Translations under genes and position numbers: made by a program
Notes under the pieces: generated by a model
Seen by the model: only the letters and a program-made list of their open reading frames with translations
Told to the model about the DNA's origin: nothing
Databases searched by the model: none
Part shown: positions 9,190 to 17,224 of the stretch, piece after piece
Layout of the letters: every line of letters starts with the position of its first letter
Position numbering within the stretch: the first letter of the stretch is position 1
Assembly: GCF_011045125.1 (NCBI RefSeq)
Contig: NZ_JAAKZF010000029.1
Location: forward strand, 1-64,000
DNA: 64,000 bases
Origin: Allomesorhizobium camelthorni
Lineage (GTDB): Bacteria > Pseudomonadota > Alphaproteobacteria > Rhizobiales > Rhizobiaceae
Reading direction: 5' to 3'

Positions 9190-9405
9190 ATGACGGATGT
9201 GAAGGACAGCAACGGCACAAAGCTCGCCGATGGCGATTCCGTGACGCTGATCAAGGACCTCAAGGTAAAAGGCACCTCGGTCGTGCTGAAGCGCGGCACG
9301 CTGATCAAGAATATTCGCCTTACCGACAAGGAGGGCGAGATCGAGTGCAACGCCGAAAAAGTCAAAGGATTGGTGCTCCGCACCGAATTCCTGAAGAAGG
9401 CATGA
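9190..9405 (+). CDS. PhnA/YjdM-type zinc-ribbon-less C-terminal domain protein
   Basis: 71-residue protein equal to the C-terminal PhnA (YjdM) domain: VKDSNGTKLADGDSVTLIKD, then LKVKGTSVVLKRGTLIKNI and CNAEKVKGLVLRTEFLKKA. The zinc-ribbon half of full-length YjdM is absent, as is common in rhizobial versions. Despite the historical name alkylphosphonate uptake protein, the family's role in phosphonate use is unproven and no phn genes are nearby. The start at 9190 is supported by AAGGGG about six bases upstream. Confidence 0.8.
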   Translation: MTDVKDSNGTKLADGDSVTLIKDLKVKGTSVVLKRGTLIKNIRLTDKEGEIECNAEKVKGLVLRTEFLKKA

Positions 9406-9538
9406 CGTTGCGGCCGGCGTTGGATTGCGCCGGGCAGCCTACAACTCCCTATCTCCTGCCGAGCATGTCGCGGAAGCTGCGCCTGTGTGAGGCGCTGTCA
9501 GCCAACATTTGAACCATCCAGACCGAGCCGGTTGCCGT

Positions 9539-10651
9539 CTAGGCAGCAGCGTCCGGTTTCAGCACGCCGCGGCGGATCTGGTCTTCCTCGATCGACTCGA
9601 ACAGGGCGCGGAAATTGCCCTCGCCAAAACCTTCGTCGCCCTTGCGCTGGATGAATTCGAAGAAAATCGGTCCGATCACGGTCTTCGAAAAGATCTGCAG
9701 CAGGATCTTGGTCGTGCCGCCATCGACCACGCCTTCGCCGTCGATCAGTATGCCGTGCTTCTTCATCCGCTCGATCGGCTCGTCATGGCCGTGCACGCGC
9801 TCATGCGACTTCTCGTAATAGGTGTCGGGCGGGCCCGGCATGAATTTCAGCCCGTTGGCCGCGAGTTTGTCCGTAGCATCGTAGATGCCGTCGGTGCCGA
9901 CCGCGATGTGCTGGATGCCTTCGCCCTTGTACTTGCGCAAATATTCCTCGATCTGGCTCTTGTCGTCGGTCGATTCATTGAGCGGGATGCGGATTTTGCC
10001 GCAGGGCGAAGTGATGGCGCGGCTGACCAGGCCGGTCAGCTTTCCGGCGATGTCGAAAAAGTGGATCTGCTTGAAGCCGAATAGCTCGCGGTAGAACGCC
10101 CACCACTTGTCCATCTTGCCGCGATAGACATTGTGGGTGAGGTGGTCGAGGTAATAGAAGCCGACGCCTTCAGGCTTCGGGTCGCGCTCGCCGAGCCAGT
10201 CGAACTCGGCGTCATAGGCCGAGCCCTTGTCGCCATACTTGTCGACGAAATAAAGCAGCGAACCGCCAATGCCGACAATCGCCGGAACGTCGAGCGTCTT
10301 GTCGTCGCCCAGATAGGGTTCGGCGCCCTTGGAGACCGCGTGGTCGAAGGCATGCTTCGCGTCGACCACGCGCCACGCCATGGCGGGCGCGCAAGGGCCA
10401 TGCTTTTCCACGAACTTCATGCCGTATGAGCCGGGTTCGGCGTTCAGCACATAGTTGATGTCGCCCTGGCGCCAGATGGTGATGTTCTTCGTCCGGTGTT
10501 TTGCAACGGGCGCGTATCCCATGCGCGAAAAAAGTTCGGAGAGCTTTTCCGGCTCCTGATGGGCGAATTCGACGAACTCGAACCCGTCGGTGCCGGCGGG
10601 ATTAGCCTTGCTGATCTTGGCGGGCGGGGCATCGTGCGGAAAGGGACCCAT
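9539..10651 (-). CDS. hpd: 4-hydroxyphenylpyruvate dioxygenase
   Basis: Fe(II) enzyme that turns 4-hydroxyphenylpyruvate into homogentisate in tyrosine catabolism. The 370-residue protein has two vicinal-oxygen-chelate domains. The iron ligands are visible as His in DHLTHNVYRGKMD, His in GEGIQHIAVGTDGIYD and Glu in the C-terminal PIFFEFIQRKGDEGFGEGNF. The ATG at 10651 has AAAGGAGGAAGCC directly upstream. It is divergent from an Lrp-type gene 256 bp away. That gap holds a long palindromic repeat, leaving little ordinary promoter sequence. No homogentisate dioxygenase gene is in the window. Confidence 0.95.
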   Translation of the reverse strand: MGPFPHDAPPAKISKANPAGTDGFEFVEFAHQEPEKLSELFSRMGYAPVAKHRTKNITIWRQGDINYVLNAEPGSYGMKFVEKHGPCAPAMAWRVVDAKHAFDHAVSKGAEPYLGDDKTLDVPAIVGIGGSLLYFVDKYGDKGSAYDAEFDWLGERDPKPEGVGFYYLDHLTHNVYRGKMDKWWAFYRELFGFKQIHFFDIAGKLTGLVSRAITSPCGKIRIPLNESTDDKSQIEEYLRKYKGEGIQHIAVGTDGIYDATDKLAANGLKFMPGPPDTYYEKSHERVHGHDEPIERMKKHGILIDGEGVVDGGTTKILLQIFSKTVIGPIFFEFIQRKGDEGFGEGNFRALFESIEEDQIRRGVLKPDAAA

Positions 10652-10666
10652 GGCTTCCTCCTTTGG

Positions 10667-10819
10667 TGTGTCCTTCGAGGCTCGCTTCGCTCGCACCTCA
10701 AGATGAGGAGCGTTGCGAAATCTCACGAAAAAACTCAAAGGCTCGCGAGATCGTTCCGGAAAGGTGGCATACGCCGTCCTCATCCTGAGGTGCGAGCGAA
10801 GCGAGCCTCGAAGGACGCA
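10667..10819. repeat. Palindromic repeat, family A (copy 1)
   Basis: Two 42-base arms, 10667-10708 and 10778-10819, are near-perfect reverse complements separated by 69 bases. The right arm (CCTCATCCTGAGGTGCGAGC, GAAGCGAGCCTCGAAGGACG, CA) is identical base for base to 39604-39645. This is a dispersed Rhizobiales-type element. It occupies the hpd/lrp divergent promoter region, starting 16 bases from the hpd start codon. Confidence 0.85.
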
Positions 10820-10907
10820 CATTCAACTTTCTTCAGAATACCCCAAACCGCCCGCACAGTGCTTGCATTCAAACGCTTCGGATGCTGCAATGATGCGTGA
10901 AACGTGC

Positions 10908-11393
10908 ATGACGGACCTAAAAATGACCGATGACGAGCGCATTGATCAATTTGACCGCAAGATACTGTCTCTGCTGCAGGCGGACGGCAGGCTGACCAAC
11001 AACGACCTTTCCGAGCGCGTGAATCTGTCACCGTCGCAATGCTCGCGGCGGAGGCAGCGGCTGGAGGAGGAGGGTTTTATCCGCGGCTACCGCGCGGTGC
11101 TCGACCGCGACCGGCTGGGATTTTCGCTGGTCAACGTGATCTCGGTGACGCTGGCGACCCACAATCGCGACAATGCCCGAAACTTCGCCGAACTCCTGTC
11201 GCGCCTGCCCGAAGTCCAGGAGGCGCACGCCCTGACCGGCGAGATGGATTACATCCTGAAGGTCGTCACGCCTGATCTCAAGTCGCTGTCGGATTTCGTC
11301 AACGGCGTGCTCCTGCCGCACGATTCCGTGCAGCACGTGAAAACCGCGATCGTGCTGGAGACGCTGAAGGAGACCTCGGCGCTGCCTTTATGA
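10908..11393 (+). CDS. Lrp/AsnC-family transcriptional regulator
   Basis: 161-residue regulator with an N-terminal helix-turn-helix (DQFDRKILSLLQADGRLTNN, then DLSERVNLSPSQCSRRRQRL) and a C-terminal RAM ligand-binding domain (VQEAHALTGEMDYILKVVTP). These proteins sense amino acids or their keto acids. Placement opposite hpd suggests control of tyrosine/phenylalanine breakdown, an inference from adjacency. Several in-frame ATGs occur (10890, 10893, 10908, 10923). None has a convincing ribosome site, so the start is uncertain by about 6 residues either way. Confidence 0.85.
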   Translation: MTDLKMTDDERIDQFDRKILSLLQADGRLTNNDLSERVNLSPSQCSRRRQRLEEEGFIRGYRAVLDRDRLGFSLVNVISVTLATHNRDNARNFAELLSRLPEVQEAHALTGEMDYILKVVTPDLKSLSDFVNGVLLPHDSVQHVKTAIVLETLKETSALPL

Positions 11394-11400
11394 CAACGTC

Positions 11401-11742
11401 TCAGCCTTTCGACTGCTGCACCGCCATGAACAGGTTGGTCGAGCGCGTGCCGGAACGGCAATAGGCGAAGACCGGACCTTCGAGTTCGTCCAGCGCATTC
11501 GCCATCGCGGTGACATCGTCGCCGGTCATCGGCATGCCGCTGACGATCGGGACGTGGCGGAACGACAGGCCGGCCGCTTCGGCCGCCTGCCTGATCTCGG
11601 CCGTCGAGGGCTGGCCCGGCTGCTCGTTGTCCGGACGGTTGCTGATGATGCTCTTGAAGCCCTTGGCCTTGATCGTGGCGACGTCTTCCACCGCGATCTG
11701 TCCGGACACGGCGTAGTCGTCGGAAATCTGTCTGTATTCCAT
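11401..11742 (-). CDS. TIGR01244-family sulfur transferase/phosphatase-like protein
   Basis: 113-residue protein with a tyrosine-phosphatase-like fold. The active-site loop is CRSGTRS near the C-terminus, with the conserved ISNRPDNEQPGQPS segment near residue 35 and RHVPI in the centre. It corresponds to the stand-alone form of the N-terminal domain of Blh (beta-lactamase-like hydrolase), linked in some rhizobia to sulfide handling. The physiological substrate is unproven. It is convergent with the Lrp gene (7 bp apart) and downstream of the beta-oxidation gene at 11848 on the same strand, with about 100 bp between. Confidence 0.8.
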   Translation of the reverse strand: MEYRQISDDYAVSGQIAVEDVATIKAKGFKSIISNRPDNEQPGQPSTAEIRQAAEAAGLSFRHVPIVSGMPMTGDDVTAMANALDELEGPVFAYCRSGTRSTNLFMAVQQSKG

Positions 11743-11847
11743 GGTGATGCCTCATGATCCAAATCGTTGCGGCAAGCATAGCGCCCGCGCCGCTCTCTCG
11801 CGACTGTCATGCCACCTCGAACCCCCCGCCGCAACCGCGCTGTCGTC

Positions 11848-13932
11848 TCAGCCGTTGCCGACGAAGGTGCTGAGCGGGCGGCCCTCCGCGGCAAGCCGCT
11901 TCAACAGCGCGGACGGCCGGAACACGTCCTTGCCGCTCAGGCCATGCCGGTATTCCAGCCGTTCGATGATCTTCGGCAGCCCTTCGAGGTCGGCCCAGAA
12001 CATCGGCCCGCCCTTGCCGACCGGGAACCCGTAGCCATTGGTCCAGATGATATCGATGTCGGACGCGCGCGCGGCAATGCCTTCCTCGAGGATCTTTGCG
12101 CCCTCATTGACCATTGGATAAAGCGTGCGCTCGATGATCTCCCCGGCCAAAATCGTACGGCGCTCGATGCCTCTTTCGCGCGCACTGTCCTCGATCAGTT
12201 GCGCCACCTCCGGATCGGGAACCGGGGTGCGGGAGCCGTTTTCGTAGCGATAAAAACCCTTGCCGGTCTTCTGGCCGAAACGGCCCTGTTCGCAGAGCCG
12301 GTCGGCAATCACCGCAGTCTGGCCGCGCGCCTTGCGGTTGCGCCAGCCGATGTCGAGGCCGGCCATATCGTACATCTGGAACGGCCCCATCGGCCAGCCG
12401 AAACCGGTGAACACCTTGTCGACCTCACCCGGCGACGCGCCTTCGAGCAGAAGGTTTTCCGCATCGTCCGAACGGGCCGAGAGCATGCGGTTACCGACGA
12501 AGCCGTGGCAGACGCCGACGACGACCGGAACCTTGCCGATCCGTTTCGCGACGCCAAGCACTGTGGCCAGCACATCCGGCGCGGTCCGGCTGCCGCGCAC
12601 GATTTCCAGCAGCTTCATGACGTTGGCCGGGGAGAAGAAATGCAGCCCGAGCACATCCTGCGGCCGGCTGGTCGACGCCGCGATCTCGTTGACGTCGAGA
12701 TAGGACGTGTTGGTGGCAAGGATCGCCGTCGGCTTGGCGATGGCGTCGAGCTTGCTGAATACCTCTCTCTTCACCGCCATATCCTCGAACACGGCCTCGA
12801 CAATGAGATCGCACTCGGCGAGGTCGGCATAGTCGGTGGTCGGCGCAAACAGCGCCATGCGCCCGGCCTTGGCGTCTTCGCTCAGCGAGCCGCGCGACAC
12901 CGAAATCGCATAGTTCTTCTCGATCATCGCCAGGCCGCGGTCGAGCGCTTCGCGGTTCATTTCAAGCAGGGTCACCGGGATGCCGCCATTGACGAAGGCC
13001 ATTGCGATGCCGCCGCCCATCGTGCCGGCGCCGATGATGCCGGCGCGGCGGATTTCGAGCGGCGAGACTTCCTTGCCGACGCGGGGCACTTTCGTGGCCT
13101 CGCGTTCGGCGAAGAACAGATGGCGCTGGGCGCGCGACTGGTCGCCCGAAACCAGCTTTGTGAACAGCTCACGCTCGGCGGCCAGCGCCTCGTCGAAGGG
13201 CAGGGTGATCGCGTTGCGCACCGATTGCGCGCAGGCCAGCGGCGCTTCGAGCCCGCGCGCCTTCTTGGCGAGTTCGGCCGCCTCGGCGTCGAATGCCGCG
13301 AGATCAGCGCCGACTATCTGTGCCCCACGATCGCGCACCGGCACGGAAGCGACGCCGCTCGCGGCCTTGTCGCGGGCGAAGGCGACCGCATTGGCGAAGA
13401 GGTTGGATTCGGAGGTCGCGTCGACCAGTGCGCTCGCCAGCGCCACATCGGCCGGAACCGGCGCGCCGGAGACGATCATTTTCAACGCCTTCGCCGGGCC
13501 GACCAGACGGGGCAGGCGGACGGTGCCGCCGGCGCCCGGCAGCAGGCCGAGCTTCACTTCCGGCAGCCCGAGCTTCGCGCCCTTGTCGGCGATGCGGAAG
13601 TGGCAACCGAGCGCCAGTTCGAGCCCGCCGCCGAGCGCGGTGCCGTGGATGGCCGCGACCGTGGGCTTCCGGATCGCCTCAAGCATCGCGATGACATCGC
13701 GCAGGTCCGGACGCTGCGCCGGCCTGCCGAATTCGGCGATGTCGGCCCCGGCAACAAAGGTGCGGCCGGCGCAAGTGAGTACAATGGCCGCGACCGAAGA
13801 ATCCCCGGCAAGCGTTTCCAGCACCTTCCGAAGCGGCTCGCGGACGCGAAAGCTCATCGCGTTCACCGGCGGGTTGTCGATGGTGACGATGGCGATTTCG
13901 CCATCGCGGGTGATGGTCACGGTCTCGGTCAT
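11848..13932 (-). CDS. Bifunctional enoyl-CoA hydratase / 3-hydroxyacyl-CoA dehydrogenase
   Basis: Fused beta-oxidation enzyme of FadB/FadJ type, 694 residues. An N-terminal crotonase domain (about 1-190) has the oxyanion segment FVAGADIAEFG and GTALGGGLELALG. An NAD-binding dehydrogenase domain (about 295-480) has GIIGAGTMGGGIAMAF and LHFFSPANVMKLLEIV, followed by C-terminal dehydrogenase repeats. The ATG at 13932 is preceded by AGGAG at seven bases, preferred over an in-frame GTG six bases further up. No thiolase gene is adjacent, so it acts with enzymes encoded elsewhere. It could supply the later steps of anthraniloyl-CoA breakdown, but that is speculation. Confidence 0.9.
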   Translation of the reverse strand: MTETVTITRDGEIAIVTIDNPPVNAMSFRVREPLRKVLETLAGDSSVAAIVLTCAGRTFVAGADIAEFGRPAQRPDLRDVIAMLEAIRKPTVAAIHGTALGGGLELALGCHFRIADKGAKLGLPEVKLGLLPGAGGTVRLPRLVGPAKALKMIVSGAPVPADVALASALVDATSESNLFANAVAFARDKAASGVASVPVRDRGAQIVGADLAAFDAEAAELAKKARGLEAPLACAQSVRNAITLPFDEALAAERELFTKLVSGDQSRAQRHLFFAEREATKVPRVGKEVSPLEIRRAGIIGAGTMGGGIAMAFVNGGIPVTLLEMNREALDRGLAMIEKNYAISVSRGSLSEDAKAGRMALFAPTTDYADLAECDLIVEAVFEDMAVKREVFSKLDAIAKPTAILATNTSYLDVNEIAASTSRPQDVLGLHFFSPANVMKLLEIVRGSRTAPDVLATVLGVAKRIGKVPVVVGVCHGFVGNRMLSARSDDAENLLLEGASPGEVDKVFTGFGWPMGPFQMYDMAGLDIGWRNRKARGQTAVIADRLCEQGRFGQKTGKGFYRYENGSRTPVPDPEVAQLIEDSARERGIERRTILAGEIIERTLYPMVNEGAKILEEGIAARASDIDIIWTNGYGFPVGKGGPMFWADLEGLPKIIERLEYRHGLSGKDVFRPSALLKRLAAEGRPLSTFVGNG

Positions 13933-14014
13933 CGACACGCTCCTGTTTGCTGGCGCTGGAGCCGGGCGGCCGGGACGATCCGGTCCAGCCTCCGCAGAGC
14001 GTGTATCGTGAAGA

Positions 14015-14041
14015 AGCCGGGCCGGGTCAACCGGCCCGGCT
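14015..14041 (-). terminator. GC-rich hairpin after aztD
   Basis: A perfect 11-bp stem (AGCCGGGCCGG / CCGGCCCGGCT) with a five-base loop starts 24 bases past the aztD stop. In the minus-strand direction it is followed by CTTCTTC rather than a true T tract. It is therefore probably a weak terminator or 3' stabiliser for the az operon. Confidence 0.5.
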
Positions 14042-14064
14042 CCGCCAAGCCGTTATATCGCCGG

Positions 14065-15264
14065 TCAGTGCGTTTCGCCGGATCCGCCGATCGCCACCAC
14101 GTTGAAGGGCTTGCCCTCAACCGGGATATTGCCTGTTTCGGTAAAGCTCCCGGCATCGACCACATGCAGCAGGCCTTTCAGCGGATCGCTGACGATGATC
14201 GAATCGCCCGCGACGGCTATGCGCGGCCGCGGGTCACTCCAGTGGCCGTCCATGCTGTAGGGCTCGGTCAGCGCCAGCGTGCCGACGATCTGGCCGGCCA
14301 GAACATCGATGCGGTGCAGCCTGCCGTCTTCGGTGAAGACATAGGCGAATTTCGGCCGCGCCGGATCGACCGCGAAATGCACTCGGCGCGCCGGCAGCTC
14401 GATCAGGCGGAAGGCGTCTTTCGCCGTCGGGTCGATTACTACCACGGCGCTGGGCCCGTAATTGCCGAGGAAATATTGCAGGCCCCTGCCGCCGACCAGC
14501 GTGGTCGACTTGCCTTCGGGCAGGCCTTCGCCATAGGGCAGCAGCTCGATCGAGGGCGTGTCGTCGCCGGCCTTGACCAGCAGCAGCCCTTCGGCGCAGG
14601 CGATCGCCAGTATGTTGCCGGACGACGCTTCGCCGTGAAGGTCCGGGCACGAATGCACGTCTCCGACCGGTGCGCCGGTAGCGTCGACCACCCTGATGCC
14701 GACCGGCAGTTCATCCGGCTTTTCGCTGTTCGGCTCGCTCACCAGGACATGGCTGCCGAAGGCGACGGCGACGCCGTGATGCGGCGCGGCGGTTTTGACC
14801 TCGCGTGCGGTTTTCGAGCCGGCGAGCACTTCCTTCTCGGCTATCGTGCGCGCCACCCCCTCGCCATCGAAGAACAGGGCTATGTCGCCATGATGATCGA
14901 CGAAGTGCGAAGGCTTCGCGCCGGGAAACGCCGCCTCCAGCAGGCTCGGCGCTTCGATCTTCAGGTCGCCGTGATCGCCATGGTCGCCCATGGAGAGGCC
15001 GCTCGAGATCACCGAAATCATGTCCGACTTGCCCTGGACCGCAAATACGGTCCTGCCGCTTTCGCTGCGATGCAGCGTCGCCGGCCCATTGGTCGCGAAA
15101 TTGGCCAGCACCTTGCCGGTTTCGGCGTCGATGGCGCGGACGACCGGCGCTGCGTGGTCCGACACGAACAGCCGCCATGCGGATTTTTCCTCCGCAAGCG
15201 CCGGCAGGACCGTGAAGCCGAACGCGAGCGCCGCGCAGGAGAATGCTGTCAGACGACGAGTCAT
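14065..15264 (-). CDS. aztD: Zinc metallochaperone AztD
   Basis: Periplasmic beta-propeller-type metallochaperone that hands zinc to the binding protein AztC. It has 399 residues and an N-terminal signal peptide (about residues 1-24, ending LPALA before EEKSAWR). Repeated blade motifs follow, plus a histidine/aspartate cluster MGDHGDHGD (His95, His98) and HFVDHHGDIALF, plausible zinc sites. The start at 15264 has AAAGGAAAG upstream. It is the last gene of the aztABC set, separated from aztC by 87 bp that contain a Zur-type palindrome, so it may also have its own zinc-responsive promoter. Family assignment follows from both sequence type and operon context. Confidence 0.85.
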   Translation of the reverse strand: MTRRLTAFSCAALAFGFTVLPALAEEKSAWRLFVSDHAAPVVRAIDAETGKVLANFATNGPATLHRSESGRTVFAVQGKSDMISVISSGLSMGDHGDHGDLKIEAPSLLEAAFPGAKPSHFVDHHGDIALFFDGEGVARTIAEKEVLAGSKTAREVKTAAPHHGVAVAFGSHVLVSEPNSEKPDELPVGIRVVDATGAPVGDVHSCPDLHGEASSGNILAIACAEGLLLVKAGDDTPSIELLPYGEGLPEGKSTTLVGGRGLQYFLGNYGPSAVVVIDPTAKDAFRLIELPARRVHFAVDPARPKFAYVFTEDGRLHRIDVLAGQIVGTLALTEPYSMDGHWSDPRPRIAVAGDSIIVSDPLKGLLHVVDAGSFTETGNIPVEGKPFNVVAIGGSGETH

Positions 15265-15277
15265 GATGTTCTTTCCT

Positions 15278-15293
15278 TTATGTAATAACATAA
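15278..15293. promoter_or_regulatory. Zur box upstream of aztD
   Basis: TTATGTAATAACATAA is a perfect inverted repeat (TTATGT / ACATAA, spacer AATA) ending 14 bases before the aztD start. It matches the box ahead of aztA at 14 of 16 positions when reverse-complemented. It has the AT-rich palindrome form of alphaproteobacterial Zur operators. Confidence 0.7.
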
Positions 15294-15351
15294 CAAACTG
15301 AGAGCCGAAAAAGGCGGGGTGAGCCCGCCTAGATCGGTCGTGATGCTCTGG

Positions 15352-16335
15352 TTAGCTGCCGAGGATCGCGCCCTTGATGGTGGCGATGTTGTTGCGCATC
15401 AGGTCGATATAGGTGGGCGCCGGGCCGTCGGCGGCCGAGAGCGCGTCGGAATAGAGCGTGCCGCCGATCTTCAGGCCGGTTTCTGTTGCAATCTGTTCGG
15501 CCAGCCGCGCATTGGTGATGCTTTCGACGAAGATCGCCGAGGCCTTGTCCTCGCGCACCTGCCTGATCAGCGCGGCGACATCGGCGGCCGAAGCCTCCGC
15601 TTCGGTCGAGACGCCTTCCGGGGCCAGGAAGGTCAGGCCGTATTCGTGCTCGAAATAGCCGAAGGCGTCATGCGAGGTGATGATGACGCGCTTGTCTTCG
15701 GGAATGGAAGCGACAGCGGCCTTCACCTCGTCCTCCGCCGCCGCGAGCTTTTGCGTATAGGCCTCGGCATTGGCCTTGTAGGCGTCGCAGCCCTCGGCAT
15801 CGGCGGCGCAGAATGCGTCGGCGATGTTCTTCACGTAGATTTTCGCATTGGCGATGGACTGGAAAGCGTGCGGATCGGTATCGCCATGGTGGTGGCCTTC
15901 TTCCTCCTCTTCCTCCTCGGCGGCTGCATCATGCGCCTCGCCTTCCGCCTCGTGCGCTTCGCCTTCCGCCTCGTGCTCTTCCTGCATCTTCAGCGGCTCG
16001 ATGCCTTTGGTCAGCTCGACGATCTGCGCCTTTGCGCCGCTGGTCTCGACGAGGCGTTCGAGAAAGCCTTCGAAATGCAAGCCGTTAACCAGCACCACAT
16101 CGGCGCCGGCCATGGCGACGGCGTCAGCCGGCTTGGGCTCGTAGACATGGGCGTCGCCGTCCGGGCCGACCAGCGTCGTCACCTCGACGCGCTCGCCCCC
16201 GACATTTTTGGCGAAATCGCCGATGATCGAGAAGCTGGCGATGACTTTCAGCGGTTCGGCGGAGGCGGTGGCGAGGGCGGCGGGGCTTAATGTTATAACG
16301 GTCGCCAGCAGGGCAAGTCGAAATTTGCTGAGCAT
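15352..16335 (-). CDS. aztC: Zinc ABC transporter substrate-binding protein AztC
   Basis: Cluster A-I (ZnuA-like) periplasmic zinc-binding protein, 327 residues. A signal peptide covers about residues 1-26 (ending ATASA). The first zinc ligand is visible as His63 in GDAHVYEPKPAD. A long acidic, His-containing loop (about 119-152) ends in EEEEGHHHGDTDPH, and later ligands lie in IITSHDAFGYFEHEYGL. Histidine-rich loops of this kind are typical of zinc, not manganese, members. The ATG at 16335 follows AAGGAGATCCCAACC. The gene follows aztB by 14 bp. Confidence 0.93.
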   Translation of the reverse strand: MLSKFRLALLATVITLSPAALATASAEPLKVIASFSIIGDFAKNVGGERVEVTTLVGPDGDAHVYEPKPADAVAMAGADVVLVNGLHFEGFLERLVETSGAKAQIVELTKGIEPLKMQEEHEAEGEAHEAEGEAHDAAAEEEEEEEGHHHGDTDPHAFQSIANAKIYVKNIADAFCAADAEGCDAYKANAEAYTQKLAAAEDEVKAAVASIPEDKRVIITSHDAFGYFEHEYGLTFLAPEGVSTEAEASAADVAALIRQVREDKASAIFVESITNARLAEQIATETGLKIGGTLYSDALSAADGPAPTYIDLMRNNIATIKGAILGS

Positions 16336-16349
16336 GGTTGGGATCTCCT

Positions 16350-17216
16350 TCAGGCGGTACGATGACGGTGGTGGCGGGTGCGGGTGTTGAAGACCCCGCG
16401 CGTGCCGAAAACGATGGAGCAGAGATAGACGACGCCGGCCGACAGGATGATGGCGGGTCCGGAAGGAAGCGCGGCGTGATAGGACAGGAGCAGGCCGGCG
16501 ACGCAGGATGCGAAGCCGATCAGTATCGCCAGCGCGCACATCGGCTCGACGCGGGTCGTCCAGAAGCGCGCGGCGGCGGCGGGCAGCATCATCAGTCCGA
16601 CCGAGAGCAGCGTGCCGAGCGCCTGGAAGCCGCCGACGAGGTTGAGCACGACGAGGCCGAGAAAGATGAAGTGCACGGGCGTGCCGAAGCGGCTCACCGA
16701 ACGCAGGAACAGCGGGTCGAGGCATTCGGCGACCAGCGCCCGCCAGAAGATCGCGAGCGTCAGCAGCGTGGTGCCGGTGATCATCGCGATCAGCGTCAGC
16801 GCGTCGTTATTCAGCGCAAGCACGGTGCCGAAAAGCACATGCATCAGGTCGACGCTCGATCCGCGCAGCGACACGATGAGCACGCCGGCCGCCAGCGAAA
16901 TGAGGTAGAAGGCGGCCATCGAGGCGTCTTCCTTCTGCACGGTGAAGCGCGACACCGCTCCGGCCCCCAGCGCCACGATGGCGCCCGCTATCAGGCCGCC
17001 GATGGTCATCGGCACGATCTGCAGGCCGTAGAGCAGGAAGCCGGCCGCTGCACCCGGCAGGATGGCGTGGGCCATGGCGTCGCCGGTCAGGCTCATGCGC
17101 CGCAGCATCAGGAACACGCCGACCGGGCACGCGCCTATCGACAGCATCAGCGAACCCATCAGCGCGCGCTGCATGAAGCCGAATTCTACAAAGGGGGCGA
17201 TCAGGAAATCGTACAT
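16350..17216 (-). CDS. aztB: Zinc ABC transporter permease AztB
   Basis: Inner-membrane permease of the ABC-3 (ZnuB) family, 288 residues with about eight hydrophobic segments. Conserved stretches include SIGACPVGVFLMLRRMSLTG, GDAMAHAILPGAAAGFLL and the EAA-like loop region around ALGTLLSVGLMMLPAAAARF. The C-terminus ends in a short His/Arg tail (RTRHHRHRTA). It starts eight bases after the aztA stop and precedes aztC by 14 bp, so aztA-aztB-aztC are a single unit. Confidence 0.93.
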   Translation of the reverse strand: MYDFLIAPFVEFGFMQRALMGSLMLSIGACPVGVFLMLRRMSLTGDAMAHAILPGAAAGFLLYGLQIVPMTIGGLIAGAIVALGAGAVSRFTVQKEDASMAAFYLISLAAGVLIVSLRGSSVDLMHVLFGTVLALNNDALTLIAMITGTTLLTLAIFWRALVAECLDPLFLRSVSRFGTPVHFIFLGLVVLNLVGGFQALGTLLSVGLMMLPAAAARFWTTRVEPMCALAILIGFASCVAGLLLSYHAALPSGPAIILSAGVVYLCSIVFGTRGVFNTRTRHHRHRTA

Positions 17217-17224
17217 GATGCTGC

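Noticed and set aside
9190-9405. Evidence of phosphonate metabolism from the PhnA-type gene
   Set aside because: The name is historical, the zinc-ribbon half is missing and no C-P lyase genes are nearby.
11809-15285. A 1158-codon plus-strand open frame
   Set aside because: It lies opposite the fused beta-oxidation gene and aztD, which have full domain motifs and ribosome sites. It is Arg/His/Asp-rich antisense sequence of high-GC genes with no conserved motif.
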